Shown here in pieces: positions 33,341 through 43,245 of a stretch of DNA of 64,000 nucleotides. Position numbers and translations under genes: made by a program. Under the pieces are notes generated by a model, which was not told where the DNA came from, did not search any database, and saw only the letters and a program-made list of their open reading frames with translations. Origin of the DNA: Acidobacteriota bacterium (GTDB lineage: Bacteria; Acidobacteriota; Terriglobia; Terriglobales; Acidobacteriaceae); contig PJLO01000003.1 of assembly GCA_003010405.1 (NCBI GenBank), positions 1 to 64,000 of the forward strand, written 5' to 3'. Position 1 is the stretch's first letter. Each line of letters starts with the position of its first letter.

Positions 33341-34900
33341 CTATTCGAATCGGACCGACTCGCACCTCAGAATCGAGTGTTTCCGAAAGTTCGCATCATC
33401 CCTGTTCGGAAAGTCACTGCGATAGTGGCTGCCGCGACTCTCCAGCCGCGCCAGCGCCGAGCGTGCAATTGCCAATCCGCTCTCGGCAATGTTGCGAGCC
33501 TCGGCCCGTTGCCGGCTGGTCGGCGCCGGTAGCAAGGCAGAAATCTTTTTAAGCCGTTCCACAGCCTCGCAGAGTCGTTCGGCATCGCGCACAATTCCCA
33601 CGTTGCTCCACATCAACTGTTGCGTTTCAGACCGCAGCGCTTCGTCATCGCCGTCGCCGTAGACAAGTGCGCTTGATCTCGTGCTGGCGCTGTCTATTTT
33701 TTCTGGCCCAATTTCCTCGACCATGGCCCGCGCGGCGCGTGCGCCAAAAACCAGTCCCTCAAGCAGGGAATTGCTCGCCAGACGATTGCCTCCGTGAACT
33801 CCCGTGCAGGCAGCCTCGCCCGCTGCGTAGAGCCCCGGCAGCGAAGTGCGCGCGTTTAAGTCCGTCCTCACGCCGCCCATTATGTAGTGCGCTGCAGGAC
33901 GAATCGGGATCAAGTCCCGCGTGATGTCCAGCCCGTGTTGCTGCAAGGTCTTGTAAATGCGCGGGAAGCGCACTTTGAGGTTTTCCGCTTTTAAATGGGT
34001 GACATCGAGATACACCATCGGCTCGGCCGCAGTGCTGATCTCCAACTCGCGATGGATCGCTCTGGCCACTACGTCTCTCGAAGCCAGTTCGGCCAATTCG
34101 TGGTAGTTCGGCATAAAACGCTCTCGCGCGCTGTTGCGCAGGTATGCGCCTTCACCGCGCAGCGCTTCGGAGAGCAAGAAGCGCGGAGCGTTCTCGACGT
34201 ACAGAGCCGTTGGGTGAAACTGCAGAAATTCCATGTCGCTCAGCTCTGCACCCGCGCGCAGAGCCATCGCCGGGCCGTCCGCCGTTGCTACTTCGGGATT
34301 CGTCGTGTTGGCGAAGACCATACCCGCGCCGCCAGTTGCCAGCAGCACCGCTCGCGCCGTCACGGTTTCAATCCGTCCGTCGTCATACAGAATCTCAACC
34401 CCAACCACGCGTCCATCCTGCAACAGCAGGTCGCGGGCAAAGCCGAAGTCGCTGAAGTGAATACCACCGAGATCTCTGGCGTACTGAGTAAGAGTCCGCC
34501 CAATCTCTCGTCCCGTCGAGTCCCCGTCGGCATGGAGCACACGATTTCGCGAGTGTGCTCCCTCTCGGGTGAATGCGAGTTTCCCCGCGTCATCACGGTC
34601 GAAACGCGCTCCCCAATCAAGCAGTTCCAATACCCGCTGTGGCCCCTCGGTCACCAGAATGCGGGCCACATCTTCGTCCACCAATCCGGCTCCAGCCGCG
34701 AGGGTGTCGCGCAGGTGAATCTCCGGCGAGTCGTCCGGACTCAGCGCAACCGCAATACCGCCTTGCGCATACTGTGTGTTCGACTCGGAGAGCTCGCGCT
34801 TGGCCAGGCAGAGCACCGAACCATGCTGGTTCAGTCCAATTGCAGCCCTCAGTCCGGCGACACCAGCTCCAATAACAATGAAATCGTACGAAAAATTCAT
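33341..34900 (-). CDS. nadB: L-aspartate oxidase
   Basis: The 519-residue flavoenzyme oxidises aspartate to iminoaspartate, the first step of de novo NAD synthesis. The FAD-binding start YDFIVIGAGVAGLRAAIGL, the QYAQGGIAVAL segment, HSRNRVLHADGDSTG and the late AAHYIMGGVRTDLNARTSLP and GLYAAGEAACTGVHGGNRLA are all typical. Length is normal and no signal peptide is present. It is the first core gene after the tRNA and is divergent from aroB. The other end of the pathway, NAD synthetase, is at 59733. Confidence 0.95.
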   Translation of the reverse strand: MNFSYDFIVIGAGVAGLRAAIGLNQHGSVLCLAKRELSESNTQYAQGGIAVALSPDDSPEIHLRDTLAAGAGLVDEDVARILVTEGPQRVLELLDWGARFDRDDAGKLAFTREGAHSRNRVLHADGDSTGREIGRTLTQYARDLGGIHFSDFGFARDLLLQDGRVVGVEILYDDGRIETVTARAVLLATGGAGMVFANTTNPEVATADGPAMALRAGAELSDMEFLQFHPTALYVENAPRFLLSEALRGEGAYLRNSARERFMPNYHELAELASRDVVARAIHRELEISTAAEPMVYLDVTHLKAENLKVRFPRIYKTLQQHGLDITRDLIPIRPAAHYIMGGVRTDLNARTSLPGLYAAGEAACTGVHGGNRLASNSLLEGLVFGARAARAMVEEIGPEKIDSASTRSSALVYGDGDDEALRSETQQLMWSNVGIVRDAERLCEAVERLKKISALLPAPTSRQRAEARNIAESGLAIARSALARLESRGSHYRSDFPNRDDANFRKHSILRCESVRFE

Positions 34901-35006
34901 GAGAGTAATTCATCGTAGCACCTGCAAACGCCATACTTGCAAGCTTTGCGCGTTCAGCCAGTATTCACTGCTCCGCAATCTGGTCAGCTGTTAAGATGTT
35001 GAAGTC

Positions 35007-36104
35007 TTGATTTCTATACAGGTTAAAACCCGAACCAAGTTCTACTCCGTTCTCATCGAGCAGGAAATCTTGCGCTCGGCGGCCACTTACATCCGCGATG
35101 CTGTGCCCGATGCCAAGCATTTTGTGGTGGTTACGTCCGCCCCCATCCGTAAACACTGGGGCAAGATGCTGCTGGATTCTTTTAGCTCTGATGAAGCCAA
35201 GGTGGACGTCATCGAAATGCCCGACGGTGAGCGGTACAAAACCATGGCAACTGTCGAGAGCCTCTCAAATCAGCTCGTCAAGCTTCAAGCCGATCGCAAA
35301 GCCGTGCTTATCGCTTTGGGAGGCGGAGTAGTCGGCGATGTTACCGGCTTTCTCGCCAGCATTTACATGCGCGGAATCCGCTTCGTGCAGATTCCGACCA
35401 CATATCTCGCTCAGGTGGATTCGTCCGTAGGCGGCAAGACTGGAGTAAACCTCAAGGCTGGCAAGAACCTCGTTGGCGCCTTCAAGCAGCCCGAACTTGT
35501 CCTCGTGGACCCGCAAGTGCTCGATACGTTGCCCGAACGCGAATATCGCTCAGGTCTGTATGAGTCGCTCAAAGCGGGTGTCATCCAGAATGCTCGAATT
35601 TTTGAGTTCATGGAGCAGAATCGCACTGAGGTACTGGCCCGGCATCCAGCTTCCCTTGAGTGGTTGATAGCTGAGTCGGTGCGCGTCAAGGCAGATGTAG
35701 TTGGGCAGGACGAAGAAGAGCATGGCCTGCGCAAAATTCTCAATTTTGGACACACAATAGGTCACGCCCTTGAAGCTGAAACGACTTACAAGACATTTCT
35801 TCACGGAGAGGCCGTAGCCTGGGGTATGGTAGCGGCGGCAATGATCGCCGCAGGTATGCACAAGACCTCGCTTACGATTGCAGAACGAATCATCAGCCTG
35901 GTACTGGCCTATGCAGGGCTACCGCAGGTTTCTTCGCGCCCAAAGGCAATTTTCCGCCGCCTCGCCAGTGACAAGAAAACTCTTGGCGGCAAAGTGCATT
36001 TCATCCTCCCGTGCGATATCGGTCAGGTGGTAATTGCAACGGATGTTCCTGAAAAAGCCGTGCTTCACGCAATGGAGGAGTTGCGCAGTCTCTCAAAGAG
36101 ATAG
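35007..36104 (+). CDS. aroB: 3-dehydroquinate synthase
   Basis: This 365-residue enzyme converts DAHP to 3-dehydroquinate in the shikimate pathway. The NAD- and metal-binding features are clear: GGGVVGDVTGFLASIYMRG, QIPTTYLAQVDSSVGGKTGV, KNLVGAFKQPELVLVD, the zinc ligand Glu in AESVRVKADVVGQDE, and the His sites in FGHTIGHALE and FLHGEAVAWGM. A TTG start at 35007 gives a natural N-terminus (ISIQVKTRTKFYSVLIEQEI). It is followed 23 bases later by the quinone methyltransferase gene, linking chorismate supply to menaquinone. Confidence 0.95.
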   Translation: MISIQVKTRTKFYSVLIEQEILRSAATYIRDAVPDAKHFVVVTSAPIRKHWGKMLLDSFSSDEAKVDVIEMPDGERYKTMATVESLSNQLVKLQADRKAVLIALGGGVVGDVTGFLASIYMRGIRFVQIPTTYLAQVDSSVGGKTGVNLKAGKNLVGAFKQPELVLVDPQVLDTLPEREYRSGLYESLKAGVIQNARIFEFMEQNRTEVLARHPASLEWLIAESVRVKADVVGQDEEEHGLRKILNFGHTIGHALEAETTYKTFLHGEAVAWGMVAAAMIAAGMHKTSLTIAERIISLVLAYAGLPQVSSRPKAIFRRLASDKKTLGGKVHFILPCDIGQVVIATDVPEKAVLHAMEELRSLSKR

Positions 36105-36127
36105 GCAACCTGTAGTTTCAGAATGGA

Positions 36128-36913
36128 ATGATCAAAATGGACGAAAGAGAACAGGTGCCTGACAGCGACAATCCATCGGGCTCAAGTGGCGCTCGCGTCG
36201 AAGCCGCGCAGGACCAAATCGCCGCCTCGAAAGCCGTGCGCCAGATGTTCTCAAACATCGCGCCCCGCTATGACCTGCTCAATCATGTGCTTTCGCTCAA
36301 TGTTGATCGCTACTGGTGGTGGCGCACTGCGCGGCGCTTCCGGAGCATCCTCCGGCGCTCTGATGCCTCCGTACTCGACCTTTGCTGCGGAACCGGTGAC
36401 ATGACTCTTGCGCTCTTTCGCCAGGCTGGTTCCGGGGGTGCCTGCATCGTAGGCGCGGATTTTGCACACCCCATGCTCTGCCGTGCGGCCCGGAAAAGTG
36501 CCGGTCTTCCGCTGCATTGGGTCGAGGCCGATGCTCTGGAGATGCCGTTCGCCGATGCTCGTTTCGACCTTGTCACTTCCGCCTTTGGCTTTCGCAATCT
36601 GGCAAATTATGATGCGGGCCTTCGCGAAATCCGTCGCGTTCTCACCGCCGGAGGCGAGGTGGCCATCCTCGATTTCGGTGAACCCAAAGGATTGCTCGGT
36701 AAGATCTATCGTTATTACTTTCGATGTGTTTTGCCTGCCATCGGCACCGTGCTGTCGGGAGTCAAAGGGCCGTATGCTTACCTGCCCGCCAGCGTGGCGC
36801 GTTTTCCGCAACCGCAGGAAATGCTGTCCCGCATGAAAACCGCCGGTTTTGGTGAGGTGAATTACACGCCTTATACCTTCGGCATTTCCGGCGTGTACTG
36901 GGGTAAGAAGTAG
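36128..36913 (+). CDS. menG: Demethylmenaquinone methyltransferase (UbiE/MenG family)
   Basis: The 261-residue SAM methyltransferase has the family signatures FSNIAPRYDLLNHVLSLNVD, VLDLCCGTGDMTLAL (SAM motif I), TSAFGFRNLANYDAGLREIR and an end near YTFGISGVYWGKK. It performs the last C-methylation of menaquinone (or ubiquinone). Because Acidobacteriota use menaquinone, MenG is the likelier role; that is inference. A 35-residue polar extension precedes the domain. It is in one operon with aroB. Confidence 0.9.
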   Translation: MIKMDEREQVPDSDNPSGSSGARVEAAQDQIAASKAVRQMFSNIAPRYDLLNHVLSLNVDRYWWWRTARRFRSILRRSDASVLDLCCGTGDMTLALFRQAGSGGACIVGADFAHPMLCRAARKSAGLPLHWVEADALEMPFADARFDLVTSAFGFRNLANYDAGLREIRRVLTAGGEVAILDFGEPKGLLGKIYRYYFRCVLPAIGTVLSGVKGPYAYLPASVARFPQPQEMLSRMKTAGFGEVNYTPYTFGISGVYWGKK

Positions 36914-36973
36914 CGGAGGACATCTTGTGAACTGGCGCAGCTCAATTTGCCAGAGTTGACCGCGCTGCTTGCG

Positions 36974-38056
36974 TCAGTTTCCGCAGGCGGCCTCAGCCGC
37001 CTCTGTTTTTGCAAAGCTGTCCCGCAGCGCTGCTTCCGTCGAGTACTGGATCACCTTCTCGTAATCGCTTCCCAATAGCTCCCGAAGCTTCTGCGTGCTT
37101 GTCGTCTGGGACCCTGTCAGGTAAGAAAGCGCGTCCGGCGGCACCGACAAGACTCCTCGATTGCACAGCATAGTGGTTATTTTCGTGCACACCCATTTCG
37201 AGGGCAACTGCCTGATGCGCATCTGCGCGATCTCTGCGCATTGCGAAATGCTGAGGGGAGAGCCCGATCCTGCCACGTTCAGCGTCAAAAGTTCGCTCTC
37301 ATCGGGTGCGGTCCTGCGCAGCAGCCACGTAATCAGCCGTGCCATGTCGTCCACATGCAAAAACTGAACCAGTTTTTGCGGAGACCACTCTCCGGCCGGT
37401 AAATACGAAAGCAGGGGCTTCTGCCTGCTCCTCGTTTTCTTCTCCATGTTTCCGATTGCGAGGGCGTGTCCGCGAATGGCGTTCAGCAGATAACTTTCAA
37501 CTGTTGCACCGGCGTACGTTGGCGACCGCAGCAGATACGTGTTGCACTTGCCCATGCTGCCAGCTCGCATCCGCACTACTCCATCCGTCTCTGTCTTGTG
37601 ATTCGCCTGCTTCAGCGGTCGAGCACTAAGGGGAGTGTCTTCGTTCGTCGTCTGATTGGTTTCTGCCCCATACACCGCGACGCTGCTCGGATAAATGAAT
37701 TTTCGAACATTTCCGCCGTTCCGGTTTACCTCTGAAATTGCTTCCATCACCCTGGCTGTACCTGCAACGTTGATTTGCCAAATATGCTCGCGGTCGATCA
37801 CGGCAGTGCGAAGCGGCTCAGTCACAAACGCCAGATGAACTACTGCTTCTGCATTGGTCTCCCGCAGCACCTGCACCAACTTGACGCATGAGCTTTCGCG
37901 ACCGAGGTCAAGCGGGTACAATTCGATGTCAGGTCGTCCCGGAACTAGGGATAAATCAACACCTATGATCCGATACTCAGACAAGCGCGGCAGTAATCGC
38001 ACGCCCAGATTTCCGGAGATTCCTGTTATGAGAATTGTGGGCCGCGAGTCGTTCAA
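36974..38056 (-). CDS. NAD-dependent epimerase/dehydratase (extended SDR)
   Basis: The 360-residue protein has the Rossmann start TILITGISGNLGVRLLPRL, an acidic residue after the second strand (GVDLSL), the central FIYPSSVAVYG with Ser, and a YxxxK-like region altered to PLKQANHKTETD, so the catalytic Tyr is not obvious. It belongs to the nucleoside-sugar epimerase group; substrate unknown. It is convergent with menG and divergent from the CDF transporter. The family is clear, but activity is not certain. Confidence 0.75.
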   Translation of the reverse strand: MNDSRPTILITGISGNLGVRLLPRLSEYRIIGVDLSLVPGRPDIELYPLDLGRESSCVKLVQVLRETNAEAVVHLAFVTEPLRTAVIDREHIWQINVAGTARVMEAISEVNRNGGNVRKFIYPSSVAVYGAETNQTTNEDTPLSARPLKQANHKTETDGVVRMRAGSMGKCNTYLLRSPTYAGATVESYLLNAIRGHALAIGNMEKKTRSRQKPLLSYLPAGEWSPQKLVQFLHVDDMARLITWLLRRTAPDESELLTLNVAGSGSPLSISQCAEIAQMRIRQLPSKWVCTKITTMLCNRGVLSVPPDALSYLTGSQTTSTQKLRELLGSDYEKVIQYSTEAALRDSFAKTEAAEAACGN

Positions 38057-38222
38057 TGCTGAGCCTCGATCCTAGCTGCGGTATCGGAAGGCGAGGTTGA
38101 GTCCACGAGACCTTCTCGGAAGGCAGCAGTTTTCAACCCTGATCCTAGCACAAGCAACTCGCCCGGATTGAAAAGCATCCTCGCCCTTGGCACCGTTGTT
38201 CGGTCCAAGATAATCTCAGTAT

Positions 38223-39647
38223 ATGGTCAGCGCGACGATCGATTCCGAAGTTATGCGTGCGGAGAAGCAGCAGGTTGCACGCAACAGCGTTACGGTCGCC
38301 GTCATCATCACGGTTTTCAAGTTTCTTGTCGGATTTCTTAGCGGCAGCCTTGGCATTATCTCGGAAGCACTGCACTCCTCGCTCGATCTCGTTGCCGCAA
38401 TCGTGACCATGGTTTCCGTGCGCGTCAGCGACTTGCCTGCTGATGCTCATCATCAATACGGCCACGGCAAGGTCGAGAATTTTTCGGCGTTTATTGAAAC
38501 AGGTCTGTTGCTCATCACCTGTGCGTGGATTATCTGGGAAGCAATTCACCGCCTGTTTTTCCGCAGCGTGGAGATCGAACCAAGCCTCTGGGCGGTGCTG
38601 GTCATGAGTATTTCCATCGTGCTTGATTTCTGGCGTTCGCGAGCGCTCCAGCACGTTGCAGATAAGTATTCCAGCCAGGCATTGCATGCCGATGCTTTGC
38701 ACTTTGCTACTGATATCTGGTCCAGTGCGGTCGTCTTAATGGGTCTCGGCTTTGTTTGGGCCGGCCGCCATTACCAGATTCCGTGGCTCGCCAAGGCCGA
38801 CCCTATTTCCGCTCTTGGTGTCGCGGGAATCATCATATCGGTCAGTTGGCGCCTCGCACGCCAGACGCTAGATGCCTTGCTTGATGCCGCACCCAGTGGG
38901 GTTCGCAATGACATTATTGCTCAGGTCGGCAGCGTTCCTGGGGTGCTGGGAGTCGATCGTGTTCGGATTCGCAAAGCCGGAAGCCGTTACTTTGCCGATA
39001 TCGCGGTGGGCCTGGCCCGCAATGCGACCTTCCAGGCATCGGATGCTGTTGTCTCGGAAGTTCGCCAGCGTATTCATAACCTACTGGGCGACGCCGATGT
39101 ACTGGTTAATGCTATTCCGTACGTACTAAAGTCCGAAAATACCTTCGATCGAATCCGCGCCGCGGCCCTGCGCAATAATCTAACTGTGCATGACGTCAGC
39201 GTGCAGGATCTCGAAGGCCACATTCATGTCGAGTTGCACGTCGAACTTGACGAAAAGATGTCGCTCATCGCCGCTCATGATCGCGTTACCGCGCTTGAGG
39301 CTGACATCCGGGCGCACACTCCTGAGATCGCCTCGATTCTCACTCACATTGAGAGTGAGCCAGCCACGATTGAGACCAGTGATGCAATCATGCGGGATGA
39401 GGGACTGGAGGAAAAGCTCAAGGCCATCGGAGAAAACCTTCCCGATGTGGTGGATGTTCACGAGATCATCTTGAAGCGCGTGCGCGGTCGCACGTTTCTC
39501 TCTTGCCATGTGACCATGCGGGACGATCTTCTGCTTTCGCGTGTGCATGACGTGCAGACCGAACTGGAGACAAGGTTTAAGCTGGTGGCGCCGGAACTGT
39601 TTCGCGTGTTGATTCATCCGGAACCGCAGACCGATAACCGGCGTTGA
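38223..39647 (+). CDS. Cation diffusion facilitator (CDF) transporter with a long C-terminal region
   Basis: The 474-residue protein has six expected membrane segments between about residues 20 and 220, with the metal-site phrases SEALHSSLDLVAAIVTMVSV, DAHHQYGHGKVENFSA and HADALHFATDIWSSAVV. It probably exports Zn, Fe, Mn or a related divalent ion by proton antiport at the inner membrane. The cytoplasmic end is longer than usual and holds two successive ferredoxin-like dimerisation-type regions: PGVLGVDRVRIRKAG with SRYFADIAVG, and a later LPDVVDVHEIILKR with TFLSCHVTM. Ion specificity cannot be read from the sequence. Confidence 0.9.
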   Translation: MVSATIDSEVMRAEKQQVARNSVTVAVIITVFKFLVGFLSGSLGIISEALHSSLDLVAAIVTMVSVRVSDLPADAHHQYGHGKVENFSAFIETGLLLITCAWIIWEAIHRLFFRSVEIEPSLWAVLVMSISIVLDFWRSRALQHVADKYSSQALHADALHFATDIWSSAVVLMGLGFVWAGRHYQIPWLAKADPISALGVAGIIISVSWRLARQTLDALLDAAPSGVRNDIIAQVGSVPGVLGVDRVRIRKAGSRYFADIAVGLARNATFQASDAVVSEVRQRIHNLLGDADVLVNAIPYVLKSENTFDRIRAAALRNNLTVHDVSVQDLEGHIHVELHVELDEKMSLIAAHDRVTALEADIRAHTPEIASILTHIESEPATIETSDAIMRDEGLEEKLKAIGENLPDVVDVHEIILKRVRGRTFLSCHVTMRDDLLLSRVHDVQTELETRFKLVAPELFRVLIHPEPQTDNRR

Positions 39648-39732
39648 TTTCCAGCGCAACTTGGATTGGCTATGATCGTTTTGTCAAGGCCACCGTTTTC
39701 AGGTCACATTCCGGATCGCTTCCCTTTGCTTC

Positions 39733-40683
39733 CTACGCTCTCTGTAACGAATTGCGTATCTGAAAGTATCTTTGCGCGTGTTCGACATCTATTCGAATCT
39801 GTTCTTTCAGCGCTTCTGTACTGGGAAACTTTTTTTCCGCGCGCAGACGATGCAGAAAGCTCAGCCGGATCGGGGTGTCGTTTGACAAAGCGATTGGATG
39901 AAAATTCAATATGTAGCTTTCAATTGCAAACGAGTCCTCTCCAAATGTCGGACGATTGCCGACGTTTGTAACTGACTCGAAGCTCTCGCTGTTGATCGTC
40001 ATCTCCGTCACGTAGACCCCATGAGATGGCGTCAACTCGTCGTAGCGGGCCAAGTTAACCGTGGGAACAGTGTACTTGGAGCCATATCCTCGTCCACGCC
40101 CGGGGTTGGAATCAATACTGAATGGACGTCCCAGTAAATGCCGTGCTGTTTCAACATTGCCCCCCAGTACCGCAGCGCGAACGTGGCTGCTTGAAACCGT
40201 CAATCCGCCCCGCATCAGCGGCTTGTGTGCCACGACGGTGAAACCGAGCTTATGTCCAAACTCGCGCAATCTATCCATGTCGCCTTCCGCCTTGTGTCCA
40301 AAGCGAAAGTTAAATCCCTCGTGCACCTCGACAGCGTGCAACTTGTTGTACAGAATTTCCTCCGCAAATTCGAATGCCGGCATCAGAGAGAGATCGCGCG
40401 TGAAATTAAGTACCACCACAGCATCCAGTTCCAACTCGCGCAGCAGTTTCAGCTTCGTCTGAAGCGGAGTAATCAGCGGGGGACCACCGTGCGGACGGAG
40501 AATTCTGGTCGGATGCGGATCGAATGTCACTAATACGGCGCGCGCTGCCAATTCCTTGGCGCGCCTGCAAACGGAATTTATCAAGTTCTGGTGAGCGCAG
40601 TGGATGCCGTCGTAGTTGCCGACGGTAACCACTGTTGGCCCGAAATTCTCGGGAATATCTTCGAGGGAATCAAATACCTGCAA
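39733..40683 (-). CDS. ribF: Bifunctional riboflavin kinase/FMN adenylyltransferase
   Basis: The 316-residue enzyme makes FMN and then FAD from riboflavin. The N-terminal adenylyltransferase has VVTVGNYDGIHCAHQNLI (a nucleotidylyltransferase-type site; Tyr and Cys replace the more usual Phe and Gly) and TFDPHPTRILRP. The C-terminal kinase has GRGRGYGSKYTVPTVNL and SHGVYVTEM. Length is standard. It lies 2 bases after the MBL hydrolase gene in a same-strand group with DUF1844 and YgfZ. Confidence 0.93.
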   Translation of the reverse strand: MQVFDSLEDIPENFGPTVVTVGNYDGIHCAHQNLINSVCRRAKELAARAVLVTFDPHPTRILRPHGGPPLITPLQTKLKLLRELELDAVVVLNFTRDLSLMPAFEFAEEILYNKLHAVEVHEGFNFRFGHKAEGDMDRLREFGHKLGFTVVAHKPLMRGGLTVSSSHVRAAVLGGNVETARHLLGRPFSIDSNPGRGRGYGSKYTVPTVNLARYDELTPSHGVYVTEMTINSESFESVTNVGNRPTFGEDSFAIESYILNFHPIALSNDTPIRLSFLHRLRAEKKFPSTEALKEQIRIDVEHAQRYFQIRNSLQRA

Positions 40684-40685
40684 AC

Positions 40686-41474
40686 TCAGCTCTCCAGGTC
40701 AATTTCGATACGCAAGCCGTCGTAAGCCAGTCGGACACCTGATGGCAGTGTCTTGTTGGTCGCTTCGTGTGGCAGATGATGGCTGATGTGCGTAAAGTAA
40801 GTCTGCGTCGCTCCAATGCGCGCCGCAATTTTTAATGAGTTAGCAACCGTCGAATGAGTCGGATGCGGTTCATGCCGCAGTGCGTCAAGAAACAAGACGT
40901 CCACGCCCTGCAGCATCTCAATCGAGCTATCCGGCACCGTGCTGAAGTCCGTTAGATACGCGAATCTTCCGATTCGATAACCGACAATTTCAGAGTCGCC
41001 GTGCATGACCGGGACCGGCTTAACCTTCACTCCCAGCAACTCGAAGGGAGCAGTGAATTCGCGCACTTCAACTTTTGCAAGCCCGCCGTATTTGTAATTA
41101 TCGTCAAAAATGTACTTAAAAATCGATTGCAGAATCTGTGCTGTATCCGGCCTTGCATAGAGCGGAATGCGCAATCCGCCTGTTAACGCCGGATATGTCA
41201 GCGGACGCAAGTCGTCGAGCCCCAAAATGTGGTCGGCGTGGCCGTGTGTAAACAGCACTGCGTCCAGCCTTTTGATGTGTTCGCGCACGGCCTGTTCGCG
41301 GAAATCCGGCCCGCAGTCAATCAGAATTCGATGCTCATCCCACTCGATCATCACCGAAGGCCGGGTGCGCCGGTCGTGGGGATCGTTCGAGTGACAAACA
41401 GCGCAATCGCAGCCGATTGTGGGCACGCCCATTGAGGTAGCGCTGCCCAGTACGGTTACCGTTCCCCTCATCAC
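40686..41474 (-). CDS. PhnP-like metallo-beta-lactamase-fold phosphodiesterase
   Basis: This 262-residue protein has the MBL zinc motif FTHGHADHILGLDDLRPL, an N-terminal GSATSMGVPTIGCDCAVCHS whose Cys cluster matches PhnP-type enzymes, and further ligands in VMHGDSEIVGYRIG, LTDFSTVPDSS and the final HISHHLPHE. PhnP hydrolyses cyclic phosphodiesters; no phosphonate genes are near, so the substrate here is open. Its start overlaps the end of the DUF1844 gene. Housekeeping conservation in this order is plausible in the phylum. Confidence 0.85.
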   Translation of the reverse strand: MMRGTVTVLGSATSMGVPTIGCDCAVCHSNDPHDRRTRPSVMIEWDEHRILIDCGPDFREQAVREHIKRLDAVLFTHGHADHILGLDDLRPLTYPALTGGLRIPLYARPDTAQILQSIFKYIFDDNYKYGGLAKVEVREFTAPFELLGVKVKPVPVMHGDSEIVGYRIGRFAYLTDFSTVPDSSIEMLQGVDVLFLDALRHEPHPTHSTVANSLKIAARIGATQTYFTHISHHLPHEATNKTLPSGVRLAYDGLRIEIDLES

Positions 41475-42013
41475 TTCTGCGGAGCCCCCGGTGTGCCAGT
41501 AGTTTTCTGTTTGGCAATCAGGTTTACGATTTCCATGTACGACATCCGAAGCTGAAACAGCATGTTGCTCAGGACGGATTTCTCATGGTCGGTTAAATTT
41601 CCTTTGGTTTTCTCTTCGAGTATGGAAACCAGGTCGATCATCTGGCGTAATCCCACAATATCGACTCGCCTTTCCTTCCCGCCTTCCATTGCCCCTGCAT
41701 AGAGCATTGCGGTCTGTGCCAGCAGGTCCAGCAGATGAACGAACTCCATTTTCTCACCGCCAAACACCCCGCGCTCCTTTTCGGCGTTGTATCCGGTTTC
41801 GGGAGGCGGCGTCTGAGTAGAAGCTCCGGAGGGCTCTTTCTCTGGAGTGGGTTCTGGCTCCGGTTTGGCCGCAACCGGCTCTGATGGGGCAGTCTTGCTC
41901 TGTTCTGCGGCGGGGGGCGCTGGTTCCGCCACTGAATCGGGGCGGGGCTCTCCATCCACGCTGAACTTGCGGCGATCCGTCACTACAAAGTCGGACTTCT
42001 TCTCTTTTTCCAT
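41471..42013 (-). CDS. DUF1844 protein
   Basis: Starting at the ATG at 42013 (AAAGGGTGAA upstream), the 180-residue protein has an N-terminal Pro/Glu/Ala-rich low-complexity part and a conserved helical C-terminus (FVHLLDLLAQTAMLYAGAME, DIVGLRQMIDLVSILEEKTK, FQLRMSYMEIVNLI) that defines DUF1844. The function is unknown; it is probably cytosolic. Gene order ygfZ, DUF1844, MBL, ribF on one strand suggests one transcript. Confidence 0.85.
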   Translation of the reverse strand: MEKEKKSDFVVTDRRKFSVDGEPRPDSVAEPAPPAAEQSKTAPSEPVAAKPEPEPTPEKEPSGASTQTPPPETGYNAEKERGVFGGEKMEFVHLLDLLAQTAMLYAGAMEGGKERRVDIVGLRQMIDLVSILEEKTKGNLTDHEKSVLSNMLFQLRMSYMEIVNLIAKQKTTGTPGAPQK

Positions 42014-42045
42014 TTCACCCTTTCTACGGCAGCACAAATGAATTC

Positions 42046-43101
42046 TTAAAATTGAATAGGAAGCGGTGTAATTGTTGCCGGGCTTCCGCCTGCATAAAGC
42101 TGTTCATCCTTCGGTATGGCCTCGCGCCTCAGGTACCCCAGTGCAATGCTTCGCGAAACTCCGTCCACGACAATATTGGCACTGCTTGTAACTTCGCCGA
42201 TCTCTTGTTCTCCCGCCAGCACCTTGCTTCCGCGCTCGGGAGCTTTGCCTTCGACGATTAACCCGGAAAACTGCCGGTGCACGTGTCCGCGGGAATGAAT
42301 TCGCTCTACAATCTCCTGCCCAATGTAGCAACCCTTTGCGTGATGCAGCGCATACGCCTGTCCAGTCCCCTGCGGAAGCTCACGCTCACCTGTATCGATG
42401 CCTATGCGCGGCAGTCCCAGCAGTATCCGCTGCCACTCCAGAGCCTGCGCTCCGACGGCCTGCCCGCCCGCTGCTATCAGCGCGTTCCAGAATGTCTCCA
42501 CGTTCTCCGCCGCCATCCAGAGTTCGTGCCAGTTCCTGACTTCAATCGGGTCGCGCACCAGCGAGAAACCCATTCCTTTCCAGCTTCCATCCAGCACCTG
42601 CCCCGGCGCTGTCTGCCCGGGGTTCAACCCTGCGCTTCTCAGTACTTCCTCCGCCCGTGGTCCAGCAACGCCGATCGACGTGAGCTTGCCGCTGATGTCG
42701 CCGATCTCCACGTCGTCCATGATGATGTATTGTTCAAGAAATTCGCGAATTGACGCGATCTGCCCGACCTCGCTCTCCAGGATGTAAAACTCCCCTCGCT
42801 GGAAAGCCAGTAGATCGTTTTGGATGCGGCCCTGCGCGTTCAATATGAAATTGTAATTCCCAGAATCTTGAGCGAGATCGCGGGTGTTATTGCTGACCAG
42901 TCCATTTAGCCAGCGCACCCGGTCTTCGCCGCTTACCACCAGTTTTCCACGCCAGCCCAGGTCGAAAACTCCGCACCCGTGCCGCAGAGCGTTCAGTTCT
43001 TCACCTGGCGAATTGAAGCGCAGTACGGTCTCAGCGCCCGCATATTCACCGGTCACTGCCTGCAAGCCGAACTTTCGTCCAAGGGTATTCATCGAAGTCA
43101 T
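42046..43101 (-). CDS. ygfZ: YgfZ/GcvT-like folate-binding protein
   Basis: The protein has the YgfZ mark KGCYIGQEIVERIHSRGH near residue 255 and the aminomethyltransferase fold (LNALRHGCGVFDLGWRGKLV, GEDRVRWLNGLVSNNTRDLA). YgfZ proteins use tetrahydrofolate and support iron-sulfur cluster assembly or repair. The glycine-cleavage enzyme GcvT lacks this Cys motif, so YgfZ is preferred. I chose the ATG at 43101 (MTSMNTLGRKFGLQ); the frame extends to 43125. It is the first gene of the ribF group. Confidence 0.88.
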   Translation of the reverse strand: MTSMNTLGRKFGLQAVTGEYAGAETVLRFNSPGEELNALRHGCGVFDLGWRGKLVVSGEDRVRWLNGLVSNNTRDLAQDSGNYNFILNAQGRIQNDLLAFQRGEFYILESEVGQIASIREFLEQYIIMDDVEIGDISGKLTSIGVAGPRAEEVLRSAGLNPGQTAPGQVLDGSWKGMGFSLVRDPIEVRNWHELWMAAENVETFWNALIAAGGQAVGAQALEWQRILLGLPRIGIDTGERELPQGTGQAYALHHAKGCYIGQEIVERIHSRGHVHRQFSGLIVEGKAPERGSKVLAGEQEIGEVTSSANIVVDGVSRSIALGYLRREAIPKDEQLYAGGSPATITPLPIQF

Positions 43102-43245
43102 AATCGAAAATGCCTTCCGAAGCACCGATTATAGCGAACCTCCATGCTTCGTGGCGCAGGCTCGGCGAATCCAGCGTATGCGGGATTACGGAAACTTCTC
43201 GCAATGTTAATCTTGGCAATATAGTCCGCTCTACAAAGGATTTAG